From assembly GCF_963678635.1 (NCBI RefSeq), contig NC_087068.1:3286001-3350000 (forward strand): DNA of 64,000 bases, in the 5' to 3' direction. Each line of letters starts with the position of its first letter. Position 1 is the stretch's first letter. This DNA comes from Symsagittifera roscoffensis (Eukaryota > Xenacoelomorpha > Acoela > Convolutidae). The notes beneath the pieces are model-generated. The model ran no database searches and had not been told where the DNA came from. It was given only the letters and a program-made list of their open reading frames with translations. Made by a program: the position numbers and the translations under genes. Positions 28,023 to 38,338 of this stretch are shown here, piece after piece.

Positions 28023-28827
28023 CGACTGATTGCCTGTTCTGGGTCTGTACAACTTGTGATGCTTGTTGTTGGGCTTATTATCTGCCAGAAACTTACCCTT
28101 CCTAGCAGGTGGTGTCAGCTCTCTGGCTCTCCGACGGACGTCTGTGAGAGATCGGGTGTTCAAGGGTCCAAGGGTATTGTCCTGAGGCAATCCATTGAGG
28201 TCCACATACCTGAGCGTAGTCGCGGAGCTGAACTGTTCCTGTCCCGCTACCAGCCAATCCACACCCGGTGTTCGATACAATCGTGACACTGTGGGGCCCT
28301 TCTCCACCGATCATCTTCCTTGCATCCTCCCGACACGTCAATGTACTCATTTTCAATTTTGCCGACATGTCTGTCTTATATTGTCCCCAACTACTGGGAT
28401 CTGGACGGTTCCAGAGCAGCACACTGTTTGGTTTGACTTCCTCCGTCGGCACGGCGCTCGTCGATTGTCCTGTTGTCGAAGCAGGAGTTGCTGTGGCAGA
28501 CGTATCACTCCTCCTAGACACGGTCTGGGAGCTAATCCGGCTCTGATCAACCAATCTGCCAAGTCGGCTCTCCAACCTCGAGTCCTGGGAGGAGGGTCAG
28601 TCCCCAACCTCGCTCTCACATCTGAGCTCGGAGCGACGGGAGCAGTTGCGCCCGTTTCCATCGTCAGGTACCCGAGGCGATTGGCGAGTGATTCTTGCAC
28701 AATACCCCTCACTCTAGGTCCTCCGGTCGAACTGGTCCGAGCCAGTGAGCAGGTTGTCCTCAATTCTTGTTCCATTTCCCTCAACTGCGTCTGGAACACG
28801 TCATTTATCCAGCGACTCCTTTGCTAG
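28023..28827 (-). pseudogene. Linker after SGNH domain, copy 2
   Basis: Corresponds to ORF D residues about 95-350 of copy 1, spread over three frames (28,353-28,799; 28,102-28,575; 27,924-28,307). Ser/Thr/Pro/Arg-rich linker ending KHHKLYR before the deletion junction, after which the reading enters LTR-derived sequence. Confidence 0.7.
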
Positions 28828-30458
28828 GTATTGGAGTGTATGCCGTCCCTGGTGAGCGGGAGGTGATCAATCATGCGCAGCATGTTTTCTAAATCCATGA
28901 GTCGCAGCTCGCTGGGGTTGCTCCTTACCAGACCGCGAGTCATCTCGTTCCACCGGGTCACGTTACCATTCAGAAAGTCTGCAACCGGCGTGCCCATCTC
29001 CGGGTTCTGTGGTATCGTGCATAGAACCTTAAGTCTGGGCCTGTACTTCTCCTTCATTTCAATCAGAAGGCAGACCAGTAGGGGTTCCCACTTGCCCTCT
29101 GGGGTTACAGGGGCTCTCGAAACGTCATTAGTCCCGAAAATTATCACCAACGTGTCTAGGTGATTCTCTCCCTGGAACTCCATCATCTTTATGACTTGAG
29201 CTACTGAAGCGCCTCCGAAAGACAGGACAGCAGTCTGCCCTTCGACAAAGATCTCGTTTAGATCCCTCACTAAACTGTCCCCTATAACCAAATGACGACC
29301 ACCTGAGGGAATTGCCTGGTTGCTTATGGAGGGGTTCCAGCTCGTGCCATTCAAACAAGCGCGAGTATGCTCCGTGGCCACTTGCACGAACTGGTTGCGC
29401 ACCGCTAGATTCTTTCTAATATCAATCACGCTGGACCTCTGAATCGTCCCGTCATGCGCAGTCCCTGTTAGTACTAGAGTTCGAGGTGCTCGCTCTGAGC
29501 TGCTGGAAGAATGATCAAAGCGTTGGGAAGGGACGACCCTACCCATTGTCCGCCCAGTGGTTCTGTTGATCTCATCCATTGTTGCTCTAGCCACCTGATT
29601 GAATGACTCTTGAAACTGAGGAGCGAGATAGGTGTCGGAGGGGTCTGGTATAGTGTTTCTCGGGTTGGGAGCAGACCGTGGTGTCTGCTGAGGGGCCTCG
29701 GGTCCTCTCAATGCGCACAGCTCCTGTGCGCTCGTCCTGGGAAGTGTGTCCCTGGATGCTTCCGAGGAGTTCATCGTCGCCAGAACCTCCGGTGACACTT
29801 GACTCACCCTCGCCATATATAGCTCTTTCAGATGTTTTATCTCCTCTTCCTTGTAGGCTATTTGCAGGTCTTCGAACTTCTTCTTCCATTCGTCCCTTTC
29901 TCGAGATATTGTCCTGTACTTCTGCAGCTTGGCACACAGCTTGTTCTGATCACTTTCTTTCTTTTCCAAGGTCTCGATCGTCTCCGAGGTCTGTATCTCG
30001 ATCTTGCTCATCTTCACTCTCTTGAGAGGAGGAGCAGCGGTTGGGGAGTATACTGAGTGTGACGGACCCGGCCCATCACGTAGTCTTTTCGCACCGATGA
30101 GCGGCTGCGCAGGCTGAACGGGTAGGGGCATCTCACCTAGCCGGTGATCCCTTTGCTCGCCCATTCCCGGCTCACGAGCCATGTCGTGTCCGGACCTTTC
30201 TCCTCGGCGCCATCTCATCAATCGATTTCGACCTCTCTCGGCGGTCCCGGACTCACCGAAGGCCAGCATTAACACTACTTCCGTGGGGCGATTCCCTCGA
30301 CCCTCTCGTCCCAACGCGTTGAGGAGTGCGACCACAAACATCGCCAATCCCGGGTCTTTTCGTGTAAAATCACAATCAATCAGCCGCTGATAGATCTCGT
30401 CTAGAGTCGCTCCTAGAATCGCTGAGAAGAATTCCATTAACTCATTTGTATTGCCCAT
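28824..30458 (-). CDS. SGNH/GDSL hydrolase polyprotein N-terminus, copy 2 (uninterrupted)
   Basis: One open frame from Met 30,458 (the frame extends to 30,530; this Met matches the copy 1 start) covering ORF B, ORF C and the first 90 residues of ORF D. It contains the N-terminal helical domain, Arg-rich stretch, coiled coil, linker and the SGNH blocks VIGDSLVRDL, FGGASV, FGTND and TRDGIH, so the Ser-Gly-Asn-His set is complete. Relative to copy 1 a five-residue insertion follows WEPLL. It shows that the fusion and the full catalytic set are ancestral. Confidence 0.85.
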   Translation of the reverse strand: MGNTNELMEFFSAILGATLDEIYQRLIDCDFTRKDPGLAMFVVALLNALGREGRGNRPTEVVLMLAFGESGTAERGRNRLMRWRRGERSGHDMAREPGMGEQRDHRLGEMPLPVQPAQPLIGAKRLRDGPGPSHSVYSPTAAPPLKRVKMSKIEIQTSETIETLEKKESDQNKLCAKLQKYRTISRERDEWKKKFEDLQIAYKEEEIKHLKELYMARVSQVSPEVLATMNSSEASRDTLPRTSAQELCALRGPEAPQQTPRSAPNPRNTIPDPSDTYLAPQFQESFNQVARATMDEINRTTGRTMGRVVPSQRFDHSSSSSERAPRTLVLTGTAHDGTIQRSSVIDIRKNLAVRNQFVQVATEHTRACLNGTSWNPSISNQAIPSGGRHLVIGDSLVRDLNEIFVEGQTAVLSFGGASVAQVIKMMEFQGENHLDTLVIIFGTNDVSRAPVTPEGKWEPLLVCLLIEMKEKYRPRLKVLCTIPQNPEMGTPVADFLNGNVTRWNEMTRGLVRSNPSELRLMDLENMLRMIDHLPLTRDGIHSNT

Positions 30459-30883
30459 TTCTGCGTGTTGATTCTCGTGCCGTGAAGTTTCTTCAAGTTT
30501 GCTTTGATTCAGTAAACAAGATATGATCAATCAAGATCTAAAAAACAAGTCACGACTTAAAACCATCATTTCATGCGGTCCCATTTTCAGGATAAAACAG
30601 CATCACATTTTCTCCTTTGAAACAATCCATTAAAATTTTTCTTCGTTACTGATTTAAAACTTAGCACCACGGTGGATCGTCCACCTTCAACCTTGTCGAG
30701 GTAACACGAATGAGCGCTGTCACCTTCCATACCTGGAGTGTTCCAGGTCTTTAAGGACACAAAAATCACATAAAACATACCCTAACAATAACATAACACA
30801 TAGCATCATATATCTACATTATTACCTAAAAACATAATTCCTAGTAGCTAACCTATCTCAATCCTAATCTCTATAAAGTGCTC
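30459..30883 (-). promoter_or_regulatory. Pol/post-pol spacer, copy 2
   Basis: Counterpart of 11,359-11,834. Keeps the T6AG acceptor-like site (30,545-30,538), the hairpin GGTGGATCGTCCACC at 30,671-30,685 and ACCTGGA/TCCAGGT at 30,731-30,748. Conservation of structures amid sequence drift suggests function. Confidence 0.5.
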
Positions 30884-32338
30884 TTAATAAAAACCACTTA
30901 TCGCCGAATGCAACTCGTAGCATATGCTCAGATAGTACTTTTTATGTAAGTAAACCTCTATGTCAGTTTTTGAAAATATCACATGTACAAGGGCGTACAA
31001 CTCTCTCGGATGTAGCTTTCCCCTATTAGGATCATATACTGGTAACGAGAGAGAGGTCACTCCTCTCTCAACCAGAAACCTCCTAAGTCGAGTGAAGGCC
31101 AATACCAAGCTCTCTGGATCTACGTGTTGCCTATCAGTGGCCTTGGTAACCAGGAAACACAAACATTTCCCTGGTATCTGTGATGCAACAGGGGGCAGCG
31201 CTATCATCCCTCCCACACCAGGCCTCTGTTTCCATAAAAACACGATGTTCTTATACTCTCTTTTGATATCAGCTGCTAGTGCTGTTTTGAAGCTTACGTC
31301 AGCGGTTATTGCTATAGCGCATGTACGTTCCGTGAGTCTGAAATCGCTGTCCGTTATTACGATATTGTTTGAATAATGGTTCGGTAGGTCAAAATAAGAT
31401 TCAAAAATTCGTCCAAAATGTGGTTTTTTAGCGTTCTCGCCCTCCGTCTCCAGTTTTTCGGTTTCTCTTGCCGACTTAAATTTTTTAATGATTAGATCTT
31501 TGGTGTGGGTGAGTCCTACCCCCACTCTTCTGACAAAAATATCCATCGACGTCCCCGTCGATCGCCCAAAGTCGAGCAGATCGAGGTTGGATTGCGGAAC
31601 GCGTAGAGGGCCATCTGGAGCGACCCAGTTGGAACGGGTATTGTCATGACTGACGTATTTGATGCCGTCTTTATCAACATCCTGAATCATCAAGATTGTC
31701 TCTTTAGGATCCGTCGGAAGATCGTGGAGCCATTCGAGCACTCGCAAGTTCGTTAATTCTTGCTTATGAGTCTGATCCACCTCTGGTTTGAACTCCACTT
31801 CAGGCTCGGAGCGATTGTCGATCCAATCTTGATCCATGTCATTTACCAAGTCGATCTCCCTTGTCACCCCTACTTCATCCAATCCCACCAGCAACTCCGT
31901 CATATCACTCAAAACTATCCTGTCTATGACGAAATCCTCGCCATACGGGTTGTACTTCTTCTTGTCCCTTCCTCTCTTGCTCTGGCGTGTTTCCACTGTG
32001 AGAGGAAAGTCAGGTTGTATTCCTTGGTCAATTTCAGTCTGTTCTGGGCAGTCCCAGTCCTCTTCGGCATAAGGTAGAGTTTCGTCATCCACCTCTCCTC
32101 GCTCGGTCAACTCTAGGTCCAGTGGTAGGTCGCAATCATCCACCACATCATTTCCGTCGTTTTTGTCGCGAGTGCCTCTTTCATTCACCTCACAAGCAGG
32201 ATCCACAATCAAATAGTCTCCCTCTTGCATGTCTGCAGGGATGCACCAGTCCTCTGATGAGGCATTGTGCGGTTTGATGTTTTCGTAATGAGCTGCTCTT
32301 CCTGTGCTCTGTCGATAAAACCGACCTCCTTGGTGCAC
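30884..32338 (-). CDS. Pol C-terminus with macrodomain-like tail, copy 2
   Basis: A 484-codon frame: rest of the GPY/F region, acidic linker, and the macrodomain-like C-terminal 150 residues with CFLVTK, SLSLPVYDPNRG and IFSKTDIEVY. Its stop is ten codons further than in copy 1. High conservation with copy 1 across the tail indicates selection on the protein before decay. Confidence 0.75.
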   Translation of the reverse strand: MHQGGRFYRQSTGRAAHYENIKPHNASSEDWCIPADMQEGDYLIVDPACEVNERGTRDKNDGNDVVDDCDLPLDLELTERGEVDDETLPYAEEDWDCPEQTEIDQGIQPDFPLTVETRQSKRGRDKKKYNPYGEDFVIDRIVLSDMTELLVGLDEVGVTREIDLVNDMDQDWIDNRSEPEVEFKPEVDQTHKQELTNLRVLEWLHDLPTDPKETILMIQDVDKDGIKYVSHDNTRSNWVAPDGPLRVPQSNLDLLDFGRSTGTSMDIFVRRVGVGLTHTKDLIIKKFKSARETEKLETEGENAKKPHFGRIFESYFDLPNHYSNNIVITDSDFRLTERTCAIAITADVSFKTALAADIKREYKNIVFLWKQRPGVGGMIALPPVASQIPGKCLCFLVTKATDRQHVDPESLVLAFTRLRRFLVERGVTSLSLPVYDPNRGKLHPRELYALVHVIFSKTDIEVYLHKKYYLSICYELHSAISGFY

Positions 32339-32930
32339 TTATGTTATTTGAAATGTGCCACGCCATTTCTTTAATAATTTTTGGTCCCTTTTGGTGGATC
32401 CACTTCCTGAAATACCCAGACGTAATCCCCAACTGAGTAGGCTTTTGCATCGGCAGTCCTCTTATCAAACCTGCGTTTCTGTCTAATTTGTGCCTGTTGC
32501 GTGTTTGTCCTGCATAAGTCATTGAGGTCCTGCTGTCTTCTAATGACATCCCGCAATTACGTTTGCGGTGCTGTTCTCTTCCCTCCATATTCAAGGTAGA
32601 AAAACGTCAATGGAGGCGCTTTTTCGTGACCCGTTAGCATCATATGCGGACTTATTCCCGTGGTGGAATGCTCTGTGCTGTTGTAAGCACCCATCACTTG
32701 CGGCTAGTGTCTATCCCAGTCATCCATGTAGCGTGAGCAATAAACTCTCAACATGGATACCAGCGTGCGATTCTGCCTCTCGACCAGGCCATTCGTTTGC
32801 GGGTGATAAGTGGTCAAGTGGGCCTGTGCTACCTGCGACCTTTTCATTAACTCCTTCGTGAGATCACCTACGAATGCTTTGCCATTGTCCGATTGAATGT
32901 GATGGGGCAGCCGTGCCTCGCTATCCACAC
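32339..32930 (-). pseudogene. Integrase core end and GPY/F start, copy 2
   Basis: Several frames: 32,704-32,928 with QSDNGKAF (second Asp) and NGLVERQ (Glu), then 32,371-32,556 matching the copy 1 region before the GPY/F module. The first Asp and zinc-binding domain fall in a 1-kb deletion whose junction is near 32,938. Confidence 0.8.
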
Positions 32931-32932
32931 AT

Positions 32933-33607
32933 TTATCGCAATCTGTCTGTGATGTTTCTCGACTCCCCAGACAAAACTCTGTCCATTGGTCGCTTTGAAT
33001 CCGAATTCCCGGACAAATTTCTGTCCCTAGGTTGTCTCATCAACCTCTCCACTGACAAATTGTCCTGCACGGGCCTGGAGGTGTCCGACTCCCCGGACAT
33101 TGTTTTGTCCCAGGAAGAGCAATCTGAGCTCGGATCGTACTCCTCTTTTACATCCGTGAAATGTACTTTTCTCGTGAAGCTGGATTTCGACTTGACCCTG
33201 ACTTCATCAGTAACTTGGACCGGGTCCGGTCTCGCACGTTCTATGAACGAAGTCCTCAATAAAACATCCTTCGGCATTGAGTCCACCAGCTGGTTCACTA
33301 TCGACCAGCAATCCCGTTCCACATCGCGACCCGGAATGATCACTGGCCTCTTCTCCGTTTTCTCAGTTACGGTCAATCGCTGAATGGTCTCCATCCACTC
33401 ACGATCATTTCTGTCGACTTCTCTATTCAGCAAGTCACGAAGTTTCCCCATGACGTCCGGTGCCACATTCACTGTCTTATTTAGCAGAGCTATGCTGTTT
33501 ATACCCAACCTGGTGAGCTCCTGCTGTACCAGATTGGATCGGACTAGCAGATCCAACGGAACGGCTTTCCCCCTGGCTAAAACCTTTATCTCCGCGGCCG
33601 TTTCCAC
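32933..33607 (-). CDS. Pol hinge, copy 2
   Basis: A 224-codon frame equivalent to 14,982-15,578 plus the start of the LSGES region. Acidic Ser-rich, with variants of the TTTGTCCGGGGAGT word at 32,961, 33,005 and 33,087. Confidence 0.6.
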   Translation of the reverse strand: METAAEIKVLARGKAVPLDLLVRSNLVQQELTRLGINSIALLNKTVNVAPDVMGKLRDLLNREVDRNDREWMETIQRLTVTEKTEKRPVIIPGRDVERDCWSIVNQLVDSMPKDVLLRTSFIERARPDPVQVTDEVRVKSKSSFTRKVHFTDVKEEYDPSSDCSSWDKTMSGESDTSRPVQDNLSVERLMRQPRDRNLSGNSDSKRPMDRVLSGESRNITDRLR

Positions 33608-34982
33608 TGGAAGTTCAGGGTGTCCTGACTTATCCAGCCACCTAGTAAGTGGTAGTTTGCTGTAAGTCTCCTTGTCTAGGAAAGAAAACCCGTCTTTGAC
33701 CTCCGCTTGGTTAGATCTTCGAGTCGCCCATAGAATTCTGTCTTCTTACTGAGGCTATCAGCATTTTGATGCTTGTCACGGGTACGGTACTCTATAATCA
33801 TGTGGTATCCGTCCAGGCGCACGATCCAACGACCAATATAACTTTGGTCCATCGAATAGGTTTTCAGCCAGGCAAGGGCACGATTATCCACACGCAACTT
33901 GAAGGGAGCACTCCCCAACTAGGCCAGTATTTTTCCACGAAAGTGATCACCGCGAACATTTCCGCTTTCGGTGCGCCATGCTTCATCTCGGTATCGCTCA
34001 AGACCTAACTTCCGTAGGCTATTGGACGGATAACCGTTCTCCCGTTCCACTCTTGCTCCTGGTGAAGTATGCCTGATATCTCAACCACTGATCCAACCGT
34101 GTCTAACACAAACATCCCCTTCTCTGTTGGCATACCGAGGATTGGTGCCTCGCAAAGTTCACGTTTAATGTTTTCAAATGAAACTTGTGCCTCCTCAGTC
34201 CAAGTGAACTTTTTGCCTTTGTTTCTCATTAAATGTTGCATGGGGTATATTTTATCGGCGTGTCCCTTGACAAACTCCTGATAATAGTTAGCGAACCCCA
34301 AACAACTCATCAGTAGTGTATCTGTCTTGGGTGCCCTGCAGGTCAAAACAGCTTCGACCGCTTCGGGATCTGGTCTCACTCCATGTTTATCCACCAGGCG
34401 GCCTAGATACTTTATGGAGTCTCTGAGGATTTCACACTTCGAGGGTTTACACCTCAATCCCGCCTGCTTCATGCAAGTAAACACCTCATCTAACCTCTCT
34501 ATGTGATCCTCTAGGGTTGGCGTTGCAATCACGACATCATCGACGTAACACATGATGAGGTTCCCGTATTTCTTCGTCACACTCGTGGATCCTGGGCCAT
34601 CAGTCCCTGGAATGTGGCCGTCGCGTTGCACAATCCAAACGGCATCCTCTTCCACTGGAACAATCCCAGCTCGCACGCGAAGCCCGTTTTTTCACGATCT
34701 TGCTTTCGGAGTGGCACTTGTCAGAACGCCAATCCCAGATCTAACGTCGTGAAGAACTTCGCGTCCCCCAACTTGGATAGGCTCTCATCGATATGCCTCC
34801 TTTATAGTCACTGCATTCAGATAACGGAAATCACAACAAAACCTGTGTTGCCCCCCTTTCTTTTTAGCCATGACCACGCTACAAGCCCACGGGGACATCG
34901 ACGGCTCGATCATGTCGTACTCCATTAACATCTCGATTTCCTTCCTGCACGCTTCTGACTTATGAGGAGTCATTCTTCTCGC
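33608..34982 (-). pseudogene. Reverse transcriptase/RNase H, copy 2, broken
   Basis: Frames 34,785-34,973 (RT start), 34,005-34,676 (CYVDD and connector) and 33,676-33,918 (RNase H end, DKHQNADSLS). The RNase H Asp of LDTDAS reads LDTVGS, so the enzyme is dead here. Motif A region is also frameshifted. Confidence 0.85.
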
Positions 34983-35222
34983 GCCTTACCTATGAGCTAC
35001 CGAGCCCTCTTCTATCTCAATTTCGTTTTCTACAAAATTACAGCAACCTATAACGTGAATAACGAAAAAGCGTCTGCGTTCCGACTTAGCACCGCCCTGA
35101 GCAAATCTAGTTCCTTGTCTGATATTTTACCCTTCAATTGTTCTATCTCGGGTAAACCGGTTTATTCGCTGCTAAATCTGTTTCTGTCCGTCATTGAAGT
35201 CGATCGTGACATCAAAATTCGT
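34983..35222 (-). pseudogene. Pre-RT and protease-end scrap, copy 2
   Basis: Matches copy 1 about 16,990-17,200 and then 17,728-17,755, the middle deleted. The element stops here, cut by the neighbouring LTR. Confidence 0.6.
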
Positions 35223-35235
35223 GACAAAAAAAACT

Positions 35236-35739
35236 TGTTTCCCTTATTGAAATTAATTAGTATAAAATTTCTCAAGTTATCATACTTAATTCTCGAGTTG
35301 CTTACTGATTTAGTTACTGCAATTCTTGAGTGTGCTGATATGTGAGTACCCAATTTAGTTTCTCGAGTGTGTTTTTTTATTGTTATGTTGAGGCAAGGAC
35401 AGTTTTAAGTTGATCCATCTGAAATGGATTAAAGTTCCACTGTCTAATAAAAAGTAACTGTGCGGATTGTTCCGAACCTGTTTTTAACGGCGTTCGTGTG
35501 TTTTGGGTATTTTGAGACCTAAGTATGGGGACGTTCTTATTTTCTAGAGTGGGGGGGTATTTTGGTAGTTGCCTTTAAGCTGTAACGGGTTTTCAGTCTC
35601 ATGTCGCAAGCGAACCGAATTGGCTCCGACCGTTTTGAGGTAGAAAAACACGAGAGATAGTGTCCCTGACTCTTGAGCCAATGGTTATAGGGCCTATTCT
35701 TCTTAAGACTCATATGGACCGAAGTAGGCGACTTTTACA
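35236..35739 (+). repeat. 5' LTR of plus-strand element
   Basis: Starts TGTTTCCCTTATTG and ends GCGACTTTTACA. Aligns end to end with 40,227-40,707 with scattered substitutions and small indels. The hairpin is at 35,413-35,429. A TGGCGC primer-binding-site-like string lies at 35,748, nine bases inside. Confidence 0.85.
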
Positions 35740-37241
35740 TGTTTTTATGGCGCTCCTGGGTGTTTTTAGGACATCATGACTACGGAGTCGAACCCACTTG
35801 ATGCAGCTCCGGGCTACATGCCCATTCTAGAGTACCGGTGGTACGGGTCAGCGGGAACGTGTAAGCCTTCCGGTTGTACCGTGATAGCTTTTTAAGAAAA
35901 CTCGAGAAAACATCCTGATAGGCTCTTCGAACGAGGCTTAGCTAACCGAGAAAGGGGGGTAACTAGGGGGACAAAAAAAAAACGAGCAAAAGACAAAAAG
36001 CTAAACAAAAACCGAAAAAGAACAGAAAAAGGAACAAAAACTATAAAAACAAAAAAATGACAGTGACTTTGACACCAAACTAGTTGGATCAAACCTTTAT
36101 ATTAATTAAATAGTATAACCATACAGTTTTTTATAAGACCGATCGTTTCGATCATTTCAGCAATCTGAAAAGATGCCCGAGTGTGGGGCGTTGTGAAGGG
36201 TTTTCAGATAGCTTGCAACTTAGCTGGACCACTAGGAGACGTGACTGGAACAGGTCACAACAAGCCAAGTGGGAAATTGGTTCACAGGGACTTAGCTGGA
36301 CCATTAGGAGATTTGACTGGAACAGGCGACCAGCCAAGTGGGAAAGTGGTTCACAGGGACTTAGCTGGAACATTAGGAGACTTGACTGAAACAGGCAACC
36401 AGCCAAGTGGGAAAGTGGTGCTGGTGATCAGGTGCAGGACAAGTCTAGGAAACAACCAGCACGAAATCAGAGCAACAAGAGAGGACGGGGATGTTCTCAA
36501 GTTGGTCCAACGGGTATCGTTAAAATCCACATTACATTATAGAAGATAAGTGTAAAATTGGATAAGCGGAACACCACTGTTTTGAGGAAGTTTTTACTCA
36601 AGCAGGTCTGGAAACAGGCTCTACGGTTTTCTCTCGAGAGGTTTAGCACCCGGCGCTTAAGGTACTTTTCGGCTTAAGAGGGGGCTAAAGAGGGGGGAGG
36701 TTAGAAGGGGGGCTGGTTAGGTTAGAGGTTGGTGGTTGTAAAGTGTACAAAGGGGGGACACATTAGAGTAACTATTTGATCGGCATCGTCGATTTAGTTA
36801 CATTAGATTCTTACAAGCGTCGATTCTAAGAAGCGGATATCCAATTAAACATCGAATTAAGCTAGGTATCCTGGTCGGATCGGGAGGGGGGAACGGAAAT
36901 AGACAGATTTTGTGATACCCCATAAGATCGCTAGCAGGGGGGAGGAGAACGCGTGGCAATCAGGTACCAGACATTCTTTTTGTTGTTGTTCAGATAAAGG
37001 GTTGACAAATCGCCTTTGAATTTTAGGTGGGTTTACATTTTTTTTGCTTTTATCGATACTTATTTATTAAAATTTTTCTTTCTTTTCAAATTTTGACGCT
37101 TTTGGTGAAGAAAAATTTAATCGGTTTTGGATAAACAGTTGATCACAAGACACCTAGAACAAGTTGAGTTTCAACTTGCATCAAAAAATTAAAAGAAATA
37201 AATACAAGGGGGTTGGTAATTCTAACTTTTAGCCAGTAAGG
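35740..37241 (+). other. Leader/deleted interior of plus-strand element
   Basis: No gag or pol recognised. Contains a triplicated about 70-bp repeat at 36,219-36,419 and G-rich runs (36,680-36,720, 36,880-36,950). Open frames over the triplicate reflect the repeat only. Confidence 0.5.
36219..36419 (+). repeat. Triplicated 69-72-bp tandem repeat
   Basis: Units start with cttagctgga at 36,219, 36,291 and 36,360 and share taggaga, gactg-aacagg, gccaagtggga and ttcacaggga. Encodes LAG-LGD-TGTG-PSGK repeats in one frame, open across all three. Confidence 0.85.
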
Positions 37242-37580
37242 TTGGGTTTTTTGGGAAAATTTTTACTAGAGCTCGAGTGGTGGTACAAGGTACAGTGGTT
37301 CAAGGCAGTCTTGGGACAGGCAGTCTTGGGACAGTCGGTCTTGGGACAGGCGGTCTTGGGACAGGCAGTCTTGGGACAGGCAGTCTTGGGACAGGCAGTC
37401 TTGGGACAGGCAGTCTTGGGACAGGCAGTCTTGGGACAGGCAGTCTTGGGACAGGTAGAATTAAGAATGGGAAATGGAAATGGCATAATGACTACAAATT
37501 TGGGAACGGTTTGGAAATTGCTGAGACCTTCCTGGTGTTCCCATCCCCATGCGAGCTTGATTGAAGAAGTCACGGAATGA
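37242..37580 (+). pseudogene. ORF F homologue, segment interrupted by minisatellite
   Basis: After the 15-bp array the frame reads TNLGTVWKLLRPSWCSHPHASLI, aligned with TSLVTMWELMKPSWCPHPNAGLI of copy 1 ORF F (near 4,250-4,310). The array sits where copy 1 encodes GQVSFDCGSWDG. Confidence 0.7.
37304..37455 (+). repeat. 15-bp minisatellite, about 10 copies
   Basis: Unit GGCAGTCTTGGGACA, nearly perfect, with variants gtcggtc and ggcggtc in copies 3 and 4. Being a multiple of three it keeps the frame open. Confidence 0.95.
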
Positions 37581-37844
37581 GTAAGGCTAACACCGACAAA
37601 AGATGAGGATCTGGGAACGTTGGACGTGATACACAAATTAATCCTACCACAGAGTAAAGAGTCGGGCGGAACAACGAGTAAGCTGGGATCAGTAAAATAG
37701 TTGGAACCTGGTAGCTGTCTTGACTTGATGTGCGGAGGCGGAGGGTACACCTGTGATGGACGATCATGTGTCAGAATACAATCTTTTCAGGGAGAAGACT
37801 AAGTCACTTGGTTTGGTGATATAACAGAAAGAGAGAAGAGCGAG

Positions 37845-38036
37845 GTGCAGATAATGGCTGAGTGTTATACGAACACCACAGTAAATATAGCAACGGCGCT
37901 GGGGTTCTTCTCTAGAATGTGTAGTCTGCAATCACTGGAGATGCTGGAGTCTGAACACCATTTGGTGACGGCGTTGAGCGTGGAGTCGTGGCCAGGGGCG
38001 TTGCAAACCACCCAGAAACATTTCAGAGAATAGAAA
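37845..38036 (+). pseudogene. ORF F homologue, segment before the inverted repeat
   Basis: Reads ITALGF-like TALGFFSRMCSLQSLEMLE and SVESWPGALQTTQK, matching ALGFCSMTSSIESLERLE and SVEVFPGALQTEQK of copy 1. Confidence 0.75.
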
Positions 38037-38338
38037 TTTGGTCTAGAGGTGGAGATGAGATTTTCAGTGAGCGAAGCCTATGGCCTGCCGGTAAATGCAA
38101 AGTCTTTGGTGGGATCAGTAATGGCCAACGTATGTGGGAGCCATTATCCGTTGCACATGGGTACCGAGAAGGCCTTATCCACTAGTATCCTTTGGCTGGA
38201 TACCTCCACCATTGCCATGTGCAACGGATAATGGCTCCCACATACGTTGGCCATTACTGATCCCACCAAAGACTTTGCATTTACCGGCAGGCCATAGGCT
38301 TCACTCACTGAAAATCTCATCTCCACCTCTAGACCAAA
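38037..38338. repeat. 124-bp near-perfect inverted repeat
   Basis: Arms 38,037-38,160 and 38,215-38,338, with one mismatch in 124, spacer 38,161-38,214. The arm codes on the plus strand for SEAYGLPVNAKSLVGS, matching copy 1; the spacer codes for the next piece of ORF F only on the minus strand (VEVSSQRILVDKAFSVP, compare VRTQQVLIDQLFSVP). So the segment 38,161-38,338 is an inverted copy of arm plus original spacer. Confidence 0.9.

Larger units (their letters stand above)
27397..35222 (-). mobile_element. Copy 2 of the giant LTR retrotransposon, internally deleted
   Basis: Collinear with copy 1 but lacking three blocks: copy 1 positions about 1,483-8,945 (junction near 28,022), 13,852-14,885 (junction near 32,938) and 17,200-17,730 (junction near 35,190), and everything upstream of the protease. 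Its right end is cut by the plus-strand LTR element at 35,236. It is a non-autonomous derivative, but it preserves an intact reading frame through the SGNH domain. Confidence 0.85.

Noticed and set aside
37304-37455. Regular short repeats suggesting a CRISPR array
   Set aside because: No unique spacers between units; a plain minisatellite in a eukaryotic setting.
37229-37750. Minus-strand ORF with repeated CPKTA units
   Set aside because: Shadow of the 15-bp minisatellite; the plus strand carries the homologous protein.
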